From positions 41,026 through 105,025 of the forward strand of contig NZ_FQVF01000021.1 in NCBI RefSeq assembly GCF_900129155.1: a DNA stretch of 64,000 nt, written 5' to 3'. Position numbers and translations under genes: made by a program. A model generated the notes under the pieces. That model was not told the origin of the DNA and made no database searches. It was given only the letters and a program-made list of their open reading frames with translations. This document shows positions 38,409 to 47,401 of the stretch, in pieces. The stretch comes from Marinomonas polaris DSM 16579. GTDB lineage: Bacteria; Pseudomonadota; Gammaproteobacteria; Pseudomonadales; Marinomonadaceae. Numbering within the stretch: the first letter of the stretch is position 1; every line of letters begins with the position of its first letter.

Positions 38409-39740
38409 ATGACCACTTCCGTTGTTCATTGTCCCGCGTTATTTTTGACGGCGCCTGCGTCGAATCAAGGCAAAACCACAATTACTGCCGCCTTGGCGCG
38501 TTATTTTACCAATCAGGGCAAAGTGGTTCGTGTCTTTAAAACGGGTCCAGATTACCTTGATCCACAAATTTTAGCGCAAGCTTCAAAACAGCCAGTTGAA
38601 CAATTGGATATTTGGATGGCAGGCGAAGAGTATTGCCAAGACAAACTCTACCAAGCTGCTCAAGTGGCGGATTTAATCTTGGTGGAAGGCGCTATGGGCA
38701 TGTTTGATGGTGAACCATCCAGTGCCGATCTTGCGGCTCGTTTTGGTATTCCCATGGCTATTGTTATGGATGTCAAAGGCATGGCGCAAACCGCCGCCGC
38801 AGTAGCGACTGGCTTGGCGAACTTCCGTGATGACGTGCAAGTGGCCGGATTGATTGCCAACCGTTGTGGTAGCGAACGTCATGCCGAATTGATTCGTGAT
38901 GCGCTTCCTGCAAACTTGCCTTTGCTTGCAACGTTAAAGCGTGATGAAGAGATTACCTTGCCAGAACGTCACTTGGGTTTGGTGCAAGCGGACGAAGTGA
39001 AAGATGAACTAGAAATTCGTTTCGAAGCCGCTGTTGAATGGCTCAAAGAAACCAAAGATACAGGCTTACTGGAATTACCTACAGCCGTGCCTTTTTACCC
39101 TGCAAATCAAGTAGACGCTAAACAAACCATCGAGCAAAGCTTATTAGGCAAAACCATTGCGGTTGCCAAAGACTCGGCGTTTAGTTTTATCTACGATGCT
39201 AACCTGATTGCGCTAAAAAGCTTAGGCGCTAACGTGGTGTTTTTCTCACCATTGCATGATCAAGCTTTACCTGATGCCGATGCGCTTTGGTTACCGGGCG
39301 GTTATCCTGAATTACACACTAAAGCCTTGTCAGAAAACACAACAATGCGCCAAGCGATCAAAGACTTTTTCCAAACAGGTAAAGGCATTTTGGCAGAATG
39401 CGGCGGCATGCTTTATAGCTTGGATGATTTAACCGATTTGGATAATCAGTGCTATCCGATGTTGGGGATTTTGGAAGGCCAAGGTGCAATGCGCGGTAAA
39501 CGTGGCTGCCAAGGTATGCAAACGGCGGTGATTCCGCAAGGTGAAATTCGTGGCCATGCTCACCATAGGTCACGCAGCGCCAATACGCCAGAACCTGTCG
39601 GCTATGGTCGTCGTCAGCGACATCCTGCACCGGGCGAAGCGATTTATCAGCAGAAAGGTTTGACCGCCAGTTATTTGCATCTGTTTTTCCCTTCGAATCT
39701 TGATGTCACCGCCAAGATTTTTTTAGGAAAAGGAAACTAA
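38409..39740 (+). CDS. cobB: Cobyrinate/hydrogenobyrinate a,c-diamide synthase CobB
   Basis: A 443-residue two-domain amidase. The N-terminal ATP-binding domain has [15 protein letters not shown] and [11 protein letters not shown]; the C-terminal class-I glutamine amidotransferase domain has the nucleophile in [15 protein letters not shown]. It adds amide groups to side chains a and c of the corrin ring. Length and motifs are normal for CobB/CbiA. CobB is used as the symbol because the chelatase-type gene upstream suggests cobalt enters after this step. It lies 4 bases before cbiD. Confidence 0.94.
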   Translation: MTTSVVHCPALFLTAPASNQGKTTITAALARYFTNQGKVVRVFKTGPDYLDPQILAQASKQPVEQLDIWMAGEEYCQDKLYQAAQVADLILVEGAMGMFDGEPSSADLAARFGIPMAIVMDVKGMAQTAAAVATGLANFRDDVQVAGLIANRCGSERHAELIRDALPANLPLLATLKRDEEITLPERHLGLVQADEVKDELEIRFEAAVEWLKETKDTGLLELPTAVPFYPANQVDAKQTIEQSLLGKTIAVAKDSAFSFIYDANLIALKSLGANVVFFSPLHDQALPDADALWLPGGYPELHTKALSENTTMRQAIKDFFQTGKGILAECGGMLYSLDDLTDLDNQCYPMLGILEGQGAMRGKRGCQGMQTAVIPQGEIRGHAHHRSRSANTPEPVGYGRRQRHPAPGEAIYQQKGLTASYLHLFFPSNLDVTAKIFLGKGN

Positions 39741-39744
39741 AAGA

Positions 39745-40881
39745 ATGTGGCCCGAAAGTGCTGAATCGCCCGCGCCACTGCGTACTGGTTTAACCACCGG
39801 GACCTGTGCCACGGCCTGTTGCGTAGCCGCGGCACAAGCACTTTTTGCCCAAAAACAAGATTCAAACGTGAGTGTCACCTTACCCAAAGGCAAAGTGGTC
39901 GACCTACCGATTATCGAATACCAAGAAATAGACAACGGTATCAAAACCGCTACCATCAAAGACGCTGGGGACGACCCAGACGCCACTCATGGTGCGACGT
40001 TATTTGTTGAACTGAGATTGTCATCAGAGCAAGGCGTGCGTTTCCATGCAGCACAAGGAGTTGGCACTGTGACGCGAACCGGTTTGTTGCTTGACGTTGG
40101 CGAACCAGCAATCAACCCAGTGCCGCGTAAAATGATGACTGAGCATTTAGAAGGCTTTGCGCAAACCTATCAATATCTTGGTGGTTTTGATGTCTCTGTC
40201 GGCGTGATCAATGGCGAGCAAATCGCACAAAAAACTATGAATCCGCGTTTGGGGATTTTAGGCGGATTATCAATTTTAGGTACTACCGGCATAGTGCGAC
40301 CCTTTTCTTGTGCCGCTTACATCGCATCCATTCATCAAGGCATTGATGTGGCGCGTGCTAACGCAATTACACACATTGCGGCCACGACCGGCAACGCCAG
40401 TGAAGACGCGATAAAAAGCCATTATCAGCTTGATGATATGGCCTTGATCGAAATGGGCGACTTTGTCGGCGCTGTGTTAAAGCACATAAAAAAAGTGGAA
40501 TCCACCACACCAGCTCAACTGACTAAATTAAGTATTTGCGGTGGCTTTGGTAAGATCAGCAAGTTAGCTCAGCATCACATGGATTTAAACAGCCGCGTGT
40601 CTGGTATCGACTTGGGGGCGTTGGCGCAACTGGCTGCAAGTTTAGGCGCAGATGCTGAGTTACAAGAGTGCATGACAAACGCCAACACCAGCGTGGAAGC
40701 CTTGTCGTTCGCCATGTCGGCAGGTTTGCCGCTTGCTGATGCAATCTGCCTGCAAGCATTAGACTTTGCGCGAAGATACATTCCAGCTCACATAGAATTA
40801 GAGGTGTGGGCGATTGATCGCAAAGGCCAATTTGTCGGCAAAGCGTTGGATGCGGATATGAATAAACAGGATGAGCCATGA
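39745..40881 (+). CDS. cbiD: Cobalt-precorrin-5B C1-methyltransferase CbiD
   Basis: A 378-residue CbiD. It has the hallmark [22 protein letters not shown] opening, then [23 protein letters not shown], the AINPVPR segment, and [19 protein letters not shown]. CbiD methylates C-1 in the anaerobic pathway and replaces CobF of the aerobic one. Its ATG is 4 bases after cobB, and its end overlaps cobK by 4 bases, so this is a tight operon. Confidence 0.95.
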   Translation: MWPESAESPAPLRTGLTTGTCATACCVAAAQALFAQKQDSNVSVTLPKGKVVDLPIIEYQEIDNGIKTATIKDAGDDPDATHGATLFVELRLSSEQGVRFHAAQGVGTVTRTGLLLDVGEPAINPVPRKMMTEHLEGFAQTYQYLGGFDVSVGVINGEQIAQKTMNPRLGILGGLSILGTTGIVRPFSCAAYIASIHQGIDVARANAITHIAATTGNASEDAIKSHYQLDDMALIEMGDFVGAVLKHIKKVESTTPAQLTKLSICGGFGKISKLAQHHMDLNSRVSGIDLGALAQLAASLGADAELQECMTNANTSVEALSFAMSAGLPLADAICLQALDFARRYIPAHIELEVWAIDRKGQFVGKALDADMNKQDEP

Positions 40882-41696
40882 AAATTTTATTATTGGGCGG
40901 CACCGCTGATGCTCGACATTTGGCCGATGCTCTTCATAAAAAAGGGCAGAACCAGTCAGGGCTAAATCATTCGAAATTAAACGTCATTTACAGTTTGGCG
41001 GGTTTGGTCCGCATACCAAAAGTAGATTGCCAGCTGGTGGTAGGTGGATTTACCCAATTTGGTGGTTTGGCTCAGTATTTAAAAGACAATAACATAGGCG
41101 CGATTTTGGATGTGACTCATCCTTATGCGCAAACCATGAGCAGCAAAGCTGTTATTGCAGCCAAAGACGTTGGCATTCCGTGCTGGCGTTTTCATCGTCC
41201 CGCTTGGCAACAAGAAGAAGGCGATAACTGGCAGGATTACCAAGATGAAGCCGATTTACTTGCTCAGCTCGATGGTTTTCGAGTGCCGTTATTAAGCGCA
41301 GGGCAAATGAGCGAAGCTTTGCTCAAACGTATTATGCAATTGCCGAGTATTGAACGCATCGTATGGCGAACGGCGGTTGAACCCAAGTTTTCTCTGCCGG
41401 ACAACATCGATTGGATAAAAGCCATTGGGCCTTTTGCCTTAGAAGACGAGCGTCAATTGTTAGTGGCTCACAGCATTGATGTGATTGTCAGTAAAAACAG
41501 CGGCGGCTCAGCGACGTATTCAAAACTCGAAGCCGCGCGCGAATTATCGATTTCCGTTTTATTACATGCTCGGCCAATTTTACCCGACGCCGATCGTGAA
41601 TTTAGTGACACAGAAGAATGCTTGCAAGCCTGTTTAGCGGCTTGGGGTAACACTTCTATCCATATTAAGCATCAACAAAAAGACAGCCAACAGTGA
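40878..41696 (+). CDS. cobK: Precorrin-6A reductase CobK/CbiJ
   Basis: A 272-residue NADPH-dependent reductase of family length. It opens with [17 protein letters not shown], has [20 protein letters not shown] in the middle and [22 protein letters not shown] near the end. It reduces the corrin macrocycle before C5/C15 methylation. A small insertion, rich in Asn, Ser and Lys, follows the first helix ([13 protein letters not shown]). It overlaps both neighbours by 4 bases. Confidence 0.93.
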   Translation: MKILLLGGTADARHLADALHKKGQNQSGLNHSKLNVIYSLAGLVRIPKVDCQLVVGGFTQFGGLAQYLKDNNIGAILDVTHPYAQTMSSKAVIAAKDVGIPCWRFHRPAWQQEEGDNWQDYQDEADLLAQLDGFRVPLLSAGQMSEALLKRIMQLPSIERIVWRTAVEPKFSLPDNIDWIKAIGPFALEDERQLLVAHSIDVIVSKNSGGSATYSKLEAARELSISVLLHARPILPDADREFSDTEECLQACLAAWGNTSIHIKHQQKDSQQ

Positions 41697-42346
41697 CTTC
41701 TTCAGACGACTATAAATACGAAAACAACCCTCAAGCCATTGAGAACGACAGCTTTCGCCAAATCCGTGAATTAACTGATTTGTCTGGCTTGAGTCAAGAT
41801 CAGCAGCAAGTCGTGATGCGTGTGGTACACAGCCTTGGCTTGCCTGATGTGGCCGAGCAAGTTCGATTTAGTACGAATGCGACCCAAGCTGGGCGCGAGG
41901 CATTGGCGAATAACTGCGCGATTTTGTGCGACGTGGAAATGGTCAAGCAAGGCGTGACCAAACGCATGCTAACGCGAGAGCCCTTGTGCTTTTTGAATGA
42001 TCCTCGCACGGCGGAATTGGCCAAAAGCAAAGGTGAAACCCGCTCTATGGCGGCGCTGAGTTTATGGCAAGAAGACCTTTCTGGCAGCGTGGTACTAATC
42101 GGCAATGCGCCAACGGCTTTGTTTCGTTTATTGGAAATGATAGAACAAGGCGCAGCAAAACCAGCCTTAATTATCGGTATGCCAGTGGGTTTTGTTGGCG
42201 CTGCGGAATCGAAAGATGCCCTTTGGCAAGCCCATGAAAAACTCGGTATTGAATGCATTACCTTGCTCGGACGAATGGGCGGTAGTGCAGTGACATCGGC
42301 CAGTTGTAATGCATTGTTGCGCTGTAATCTAGGCGAGTATTATTAA
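41693..42346 (+). CDS. cobH: Precorrin-8X methylmutase CobH/CbiC
   Basis: A 217-residue methylmutase. The conserved MVRVVHSLGLPD-like segment (here MRVVHSLGLPDVAEQVRF) precedes ILCDVEMVKQGV and the TRSMAALSLW and IIGMPVGFVGAAESK blocks. It moves a methyl group from C-11 to C-12 to give hydrogenobyrinate. It starts with GTG overlapping the cobK stop by 4 bases. A 246-base gap follows before cobL, the only sizeable break in this operon. Confidence 0.93.
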   Translation: MTSSDDYKYENNPQAIENDSFRQIRELTDLSGLSQDQQQVVMRVVHSLGLPDVAEQVRFSTNATQAGREALANNCAILCDVEMVKQGVTKRMLTREPLCFLNDPRTAELAKSKGETRSMAALSLWQEDLSGSVVLIGNAPTALFRLLEMIEQGAAKPALIIGMPVGFVGAAESKDALWQAHEKLGIECITLLGRMGGSAVTSASCNALLRCNLGEYY

Positions 42347-42592
42347 TGCATTCCATGAGCCTTGGTGTTCAGTTCTTAAAAATAAAAAATACTTGCGCCT
42401 GTTTCGCAAGCTCAACGCGTCAGCGTAAATCAAATACCAAGGTTCTTTTTTACCCTCGGTCCTGGGTGGGAACAAGGAAAACAGTAAGTTAAGTGTATTT
42501 TGTTGCTGTTTTTGAACTCCGAAACTTGAGTTATTAATGGGCAGCGACAATCCACCTAGCTTAATTTAATGGCATTGAATGGAAGTAGGTTA
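42347..42592 (+). other. Non-coding spacer within the cobalamin operon
   Basis: This 246-base gap interrupts an otherwise overlapping operon. It contains an inverted repeat, CCTTGGT (42360-42366) and ACCAAGG (42436-42442), the latter followed by TTCTTTTTT. Inside this lies a smaller hairpin, CTTGCG (42392-42397) and CGCAAG (42405-42410). It could be a terminator or attenuator, a small RNA, or a remnant of a repeat. I recognise no known family, and it lacks a conserved coding frame. Confidence 0.5.
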
Positions 42593-43978
42593 ATGACAGA
42601 AACACGAATGCTGATTCATGTTATCGGCTTAGGTGTTAACGACACTGCGAATCTTGATGTCGCGGCGCAAGCGGTCTTGGCGAGCTTGTCGCCGAATGAC
42701 GTTGTTTTAGGCGCACCACGTCAGCACGAAACGATTGCGCAATATACTCATCAAGCGCAACGTGAGGATTTACCCAAGCTCAAAATGCTGAAAGAATCGT
42801 TCGCACAGTGGCAATCACAAGGTGCAAAACAGGTGGTGGTTTTGGCCTCTGGTGATCCTTTGTATTACGGGATTGGCGCTTGGTTAATGCGTAATTTTTC
42901 GTTTGAAAACCTGTATTTCTACCCAAACGTTTCCAGTATTCAAATAGCGTGTCATCGTCTTGGTTTATCCTTGCAAGATGTGCATGTGGTGAGCTTGCAC
43001 GGTCGTCCATTGGCGTCTTTGCGTCGTCATTTGCAATCGAATAAAACCTTGGTGTTACTGACCGATCAATACAGCCAACCGAAACACATTGCCGAAGAAT
43101 GCGTGCAAGCAGGATTGGATCAAAGCGAAATTACGGTTTGTGAAGCCTTGGGTTATGCGCAAGAAAAAGTCCGGACGTTCGCAACTAAGTTATTTACTGA
43201 CGGAGATGGGTTCGAAAGCGAATTAGAGTTTGATCCGCTCAATGTGATTGTGCTGAAAACTAGCCAGCAACCCTCGCTTTATCCAAGCTCGGTTGGCATT
43301 CCAGATACGTCTTTTGTGACAGATAAGGGCGACGGCAAAGGCATGATTACCAAGCGAGAAGTGCGGTTGGCGATTTTGTCTTATATGAACATTGAGCAGG
43401 GCGACATAGTTTGGGACATTGGTGCGGGTTGCGGTGGTGTGAGTGTGGAAATGGCGTATTGGCATCCGCGTAGTCAGATTGTTGCCATTGAACATCATCC
43501 AGATAGATTAGCCTGTTTAACAGCCAACCAAGACCGTTTTGGCGTCATGCAGAATTTATCTATTGTGGCAGGCCGCGCGCCAGATGTGCTGGTGGATTTA
43601 CTTGCTGGCAATTTGCTAGCTGACAACAACGCACAACACGGCAGGCCTAATAAAGTTTTCATTGGTGGCAGTGATGGCGAATTAAATGCCTTGATGACGC
43701 AGGTTTGGGATCTATTGCCTGCTGGCGGCAGTTTAATGGCTAGCGCCGTTACCGAAGAGACAAAATACCAAGTAATGCAATTCGCGCAACTGCGTGACGA
43801 AGCGCAAGACGCAGACGAACAAAGCTTGCAAGTGTCGATTGCCAAAGGCGAGCGATTAGCTGGGCAGCGATTATTTCGCCCAAGTTTACCTGTGACACTC
43901 CATCACTTTAAAAAGTATTCTGCAGAACACATGATCAAGATAGACAATAAGACAATTTATAAGGAAAGCGCACAATGA
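42593..43978 (+). CDS. cobL: Precorrin-6Y C5,15-methyltransferase CobL (CbiE-CbiT fusion)
   Basis: A 461-residue bifunctional enzyme. The N-terminal CbiE-type tetrapyrrole methylase domain (about 1-200; LIHVIGLGVND, VVLASGDPLYYGIG, then PNVSSIQIACHRLG) is followed by a CbiT-type domain (about 235-410) with ITKREVRLAILSYMN and the SAM site DIGAGCGGVSVEMA. It methylates C-5 and C-15 and decarboxylates the acetate chain. ATG 42593 has AGG close upstream; an ATG at 42569 would add eight residues. It overlaps cobI by 4 bases. Confidence 0.93.
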   Translation: MTETRMLIHVIGLGVNDTANLDVAAQAVLASLSPNDVVLGAPRQHETIAQYTHQAQREDLPKLKMLKESFAQWQSQGAKQVVVLASGDPLYYGIGAWLMRNFSFENLYFYPNVSSIQIACHRLGLSLQDVHVVSLHGRPLASLRRHLQSNKTLVLLTDQYSQPKHIAEECVQAGLDQSEITVCEALGYAQEKVRTFATKLFTDGDGFESELEFDPLNVIVLKTSQQPSLYPSSVGIPDTSFVTDKGDGKGMITKREVRLAILSYMNIEQGDIVWDIGAGCGGVSVEMAYWHPRSQIVAIEHHPDRLACLTANQDRFGVMQNLSIVAGRAPDVLVDLLAGNLLADNNAQHGRPNKVFIGGSDGELNALMTQVWDLLPAGGSLMASAVTEETKYQVMQFAQLRDEAQDADEQSLQVSIAKGERLAGQRLFRPSLPVTLHHFKKYSAEHMIKIDNKTIYKESAQ

Positions 43979-44715
43979 GTGCCTCGGAAACATCTCAAAA
44001 AACAGGCCGATTCATTGGTGTGGGCGTAGGTCCCGGTGATCCAGAATTGATCACCTTAAAAGCGTTACGTTTGATTCAGCGTGCTAGTGTGGTGAGTTAC
44101 CTTGCTAACGATGAAGGCGGTTCCCAAGCGAAAACCATCGCCAGTGAAGCCTTTGCTGGCGTGACTCATGCGCAAAACGAAATTGCCATCGTCATGCCTA
44201 TGTCGACGGATCGTTCATTGGCAAATGAAGCCTACGACAATGGTGCAAAAGCGATTGCTGACGAATTATCACAAGGCAAAGACGTGGTTTTCTTGTGTGA
44301 AGGCGACCCGCTGTTTTTTGGTTCTTTCGCTTATTTATTAGAGCGTCTAGAAGGCGATTTTCAATGCCAAGTTGTACCCGGTGTGTCGTCAATCAATGCC
44401 GCATCGTCTGCCTTGAATCATCCGTTAACCGTGTTGAAAGAGTCCTTTGCTGTGGTGAGTGGTCGTCATACCGCACAGCAAATAGATATGGCATTAGAGC
44501 AACATGACAGTGTGGTCATCATGAAAGCAGGACGTGCGCGTCCGCGTATTCTCATGGCGTTACGCAAAACCAATCGCATGCAAGACGCGAAATATCTTGA
44601 ATACATTGGTCGTGAAAACGAACGTATTGTGCGTGATGTCTCTACTTTGGAAGACAAAGCTGGGCCGTATTTCTCCTTGTTCGTGGTGACCAAAAGTGAG
44701 CGAGGCACTCGGTGA
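43975..44715 (+). CDS. cobI: Precorrin-2 C20-methyltransferase CobI/CbiL
   Basis: A 246-residue SAM-dependent tetrapyrrole methylase. It has GVGVGPGDPELITLKALRLIQ, then CEGDPLFFGSFAYLLERL, and the PGVSSINAASSALNHPL segment. It methylates C-20 of precorrin-2, the committed step from siroheme to B12. Motifs cannot tell whether it prefers the metal-free or cobalt form. It is linked by 4-base overlaps to cobL and cbiG. Confidence 0.94.
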   Translation: MSASETSQKTGRFIGVGVGPGDPELITLKALRLIQRASVVSYLANDEGGSQAKTIASEAFAGVTHAQNEIAIVMPMSTDRSLANEAYDNGAKAIADELSQGKDVVFLCEGDPLFFGSFAYLLERLEGDFQCQVVPGVSSINAASSALNHPLTVLKESFAVVSGRHTAQQIDMALEQHDSVVIMKAGRARPRILMALRKTNRMQDAKYLEYIGRENERIVRDVSTLEDKAGPYFSLFVVTKSERGTR

Positions 44716-45488
44716 TACGCTTTATCGCGTTAACGCCAGCAGGTGAAAGTCTGGCTAAAAAGTTATTGTCTAAAGGACGGCTGAATCATTGGGCCGATAC
44801 GGTAGTCGACTACAAGCCAAAACCCTTTGCCGAGTTCGTGCAAACGGCGTTTAAAAACGGTGATTGGCTGGTGTTCATCTGCGCCACTGGCATCGTTATG
44901 CGAACCCTCGCGCCAGTGATTCAAGATAAGTATCAAGACCCGCCAGTCTTGGTATTGGACGAAGAAGGTAAGTTTGTCATTCCGCTTTTGTCTGGTCATG
45001 AAGGTGGTGCCAACGAGTGGGGCGCGCAAGTGGCAAAATCCCTTGGCGCACAGCTTGTTATGACCACAGCAAAACCTTACCTGAATCCTATTTACACCTT
45101 GGGAATGGGCTGTGAACGCAACTGCCCATTAGAATTTCTTGAAAGTCTCATGCTCGACGCCCTAGCGCAAAAAGGCTTAATCCCAAACGATATTCACTCT
45201 CTAAACAGTATTGATATTAAAGCGGATGAGACCAATCTTATTGCCCTTGCAAAAAAGTACCGCTGGAATTTCAACACTTATAGCGCCCAACAACTCGCCC
45301 CAATGGAGCCGTTGCTTAGCACTAAATCTGACTACATTTTTAAAACCGTTGGTGTTTACGGCGTTGCAGAATCCGCCGCGCTCTTGTCTGCTCAAATTGA
45401 AACCGGCACAGAACCAGAGCTTATATTGAATAAAATCAAAAACGCCAAAGCGACATGTGCGGTGGCGAGAGGGTTTCTTCTTAATTGA
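44712..45488 (+). CDS. cbiG: Short CbiG-like cobalt-precorrin-5A hydrolase
   Basis: A 258-residue protein with the CbiG N-terminal domain (about 1-125; VFICATGIVMRTLAPVI and PLLSGHEGGANEWG) joined to a C-terminal CbiG domain (about 128-258; GMGCERNCPLEF and KTVGVYGVAESAALL). The central domain present in typical CbiG of about 350 residues seems to be missing or very short. CbiG opens the delta-lactone ring in the anaerobic pathway. The start is GTG overlapping the cobI stop. It is the last gene of the operon, before a convergent hairpin. Confidence 0.85.
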   Translation: MIRFIALTPAGESLAKKLLSKGRLNHWADTVVDYKPKPFAEFVQTAFKNGDWLVFICATGIVMRTLAPVIQDKYQDPPVLVLDEEGKFVIPLLSGHEGGANEWGAQVAKSLGAQLVMTTAKPYLNPIYTLGMGCERNCPLEFLESLMLDALAQKGLIPNDIHSLNSIDIKADETNLIALAKKYRWNFNTYSAQQLAPMEPLLSTKSDYIFKTVGVYGVAESAALLSAQIETGTEPELILNKIKNAKATCAVARGFLLN

Positions 45489-45501
45489 ATTCACGACAAA
45501 G

Positions 45502-45533
45502 TTTGGCCGAACCCAATGAGCGGGCCGGCCAAA
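45502..45533. terminator. Hairpin between cbiG and the convergent esterase gene
   Basis: An 8-bp perfect stem, TTTGGCCG (45502-45509) and CGGCCAAA (45526-45533), has a 16-base loop. It lies between the stops of two convergent genes. There is no long T run, so it may be a weak bidirectional terminator. Confidence 0.55.
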
Positions 45534-45540
45534 ATTATCC

Positions 45541-47229
45541 TTATGGCTTAGGCCACAAGGAAGGGTTATTAAATTGTTGGTCTAGCGCATCGCTAAACCA
45601 GCGTCCATTTAATACCTGATTAATCATTTTCTTTTTTGCTTGATCTGGAAGGCTGTGATCATTCTTCATTGCGTCAAGTAGCGCTTTTTCATCGTATGAC
45701 TTCGATGACATTTGAATCAGAGCTCGGTGTTTATTGGCATTTAGGGTGAGTAATGATTGACCTTGTTTTTCATGTTCAGGTGACCAGGTTAACCAGTTGA
45801 CTAGGTCTGGATCATTTGGGTTACCTGTACGAATAAAACGTTTTAGATAAGCTTGAAAGTGTTTGGCTAGATCTAGCGTTCCTGCCTTCTGAAACGTCTC
45901 CCCTAAAAGTGCTTGTTGCCAATTTTGATCTAGGAGCGGCATAAACACACCATGAAATGATCCGATTAAGTCCATTTGTGGGTTTTGTGCGACAAAAGGG
46001 TTGGTTCCAAAGGCTATTTCAGCTCCATAAATAGGAGACGGGTAATGTTCAAACATCTGTTCTGCTGATTTTTGCACATTAAATAGACTGTAAAGTTTGC
46101 TACCGTAGTTTGAGGTAAATTGGTATTGGGCTAGTAACTCAGGATCTTTGCTTAATGCTCCAGAATGCCATGCTTTAACAAAGTTGGGATCACTTAACGC
46201 AAAGAAAGAGAACTCGGTTTGTCCTGACAGCATTATGATTGGCACGTTATTGTAACTGATGGTATCAAAGCCCTCTTTTGGTATTACTACACCATCACGA
46301 TACAAGTGTGGAAAGTGGCTCATACGTATGCCAGCGTCTTTCATTAATGGTGCTAATCGTTCTGCTGGTAGTTGTTGCAAATACTCTTTAACCGCTTTAC
46401 TTCCCTCGGCTAGCCACTCTTGCGCTGCCGTCATATTGGTTTTGATTCCATCACTGACAACAAGCGAAGAAAATGCTTGACGGAATACTTCTTGGCTTGG
46501 TGCTACTGGTGATGTTGTCATGCCTCCACTGAAGACAATAGCTTGCTGAAATTGATCTTCAAACAGGGGCGAGATTAACATTGCCATAACATCTCGTCCG
46601 CCGGCAGAAAAACCAGATACGGTGACTTGATCGGCGCGCCCTCCGAAATATTTGATGTTATTTTGTATCCATTGCAGTGCGGCGTGTTGATCTAACAGTC
46701 CAAAATTACCTGAGGCCTGGACTGGGTCGTTACTTTTAATCGCTCTAAGAGGGTTGAATCCTAATACACCGAGACGATAATTCACTTGCACTATGATGGC
46801 GTCTAATGATTCGGCCAGTGCTCTAGGGTCAAATTCATGGGCTTCGCCTGTTTGATTATTGCCGCCGTGTATATAAACGAGAACAGGTAAGTTATCTTTA
46901 TTGTTGTCTGGTCGATAAATATCTAGGTTTAGGCAATCTTCTTGACCTTTAAATTTGCCTTGTTGCCATTGAGGGCAAATAGCGCCTTTTTGTGTGGCTT
47001 GCAAAGTGCTTTGTATAGAATCTGCTAGTTGAGGTGATTGCCAGCGCAACGAGCCAGTCGGTGCTTTTGCATAAGGAACACCTAAAAAAGAATCGATGCC
47101 TTGGCTATTGTTGCCTTCTATCTTGGCAGTGTTTGATAAAGCCACTATAGGACTGGAATAAGCGGTTACGGTAAAAAGAATGGCTATTCCGCTTATTAGC
47201 CAGCGTTGCATTGAGTGTCTGATTCGCAT
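45541..47229 (-). CDS. Secreted type-B carboxylesterase
   Basis: A 562-residue carboxylesterase/para-nitrobenzyl esterase family protein with a signal peptide (about 1-25). It has FLGVPYAKAP, an EDCLNLDIYRP block, the oxyanion segment VYIHGGN, and the nucleophile elbow SGFSAGG. The elbow is normally GESAG; the Glu before Ser is Phe here. Candidate triad partners are Glu in SGQTEFSFF and His in GSFHGVF, so activity is plausible. ATG 47229 is chosen with GGAG eight bases upstream; an ATG two codons earlier is too close to it. The substrate is unknown. It stands 172 bases downstream of mltC on the same strand. Confidence 0.88.
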   Translation of the reverse strand: MRIRHSMQRWLISGIAILFTVTAYSSPIVALSNTAKIEGNNSQGIDSFLGVPYAKAPTGSLRWQSPQLADSIQSTLQATQKGAICPQWQQGKFKGQEDCLNLDIYRPDNNKDNLPVLVYIHGGNNQTGEAHEFDPRALAESLDAIIVQVNYRLGVLGFNPLRAIKSNDPVQASGNFGLLDQHAALQWIQNNIKYFGGRADQVTVSGFSAGGRDVMAMLISPLFEDQFQQAIVFSGGMTTSPVAPSQEVFRQAFSSLVVSDGIKTNMTAAQEWLAEGSKAVKEYLQQLPAERLAPLMKDAGIRMSHFPHLYRDGVVIPKEGFDTISYNNVPIIMLSGQTEFSFFALSDPNFVKAWHSGALSKDPELLAQYQFTSNYGSKLYSLFNVQKSAEQMFEHYPSPIYGAEIAFGTNPFVAQNPQMDLIGSFHGVFMPLLDQNWQQALLGETFQKAGTLDLAKHFQAYLKRFIRTGNPNDPDLVNWLTWSPEHEKQGQSLLTLNANKHRALIQMSSKSYDEKALLDAMKNDHSLPDQAKKKMINQVLNGRWFSDALDQQFNNPSLWPKP

Positions 47230-47401
47230 ACTCATCTCTCCATTTATTTTTAGAATTTTTTTGATGATGTCCATTGCTTGTTTACTTACCACTTTAGTAA
47301 GTCACTTTCTTTTCTAGTGCTACACCTCCTTGCTTAGCAATATTTAAATACTTGTTCTCCAATACTTTTGCTTCGATCACCGAAGAGTCCGACGTCTAGT
47401 C

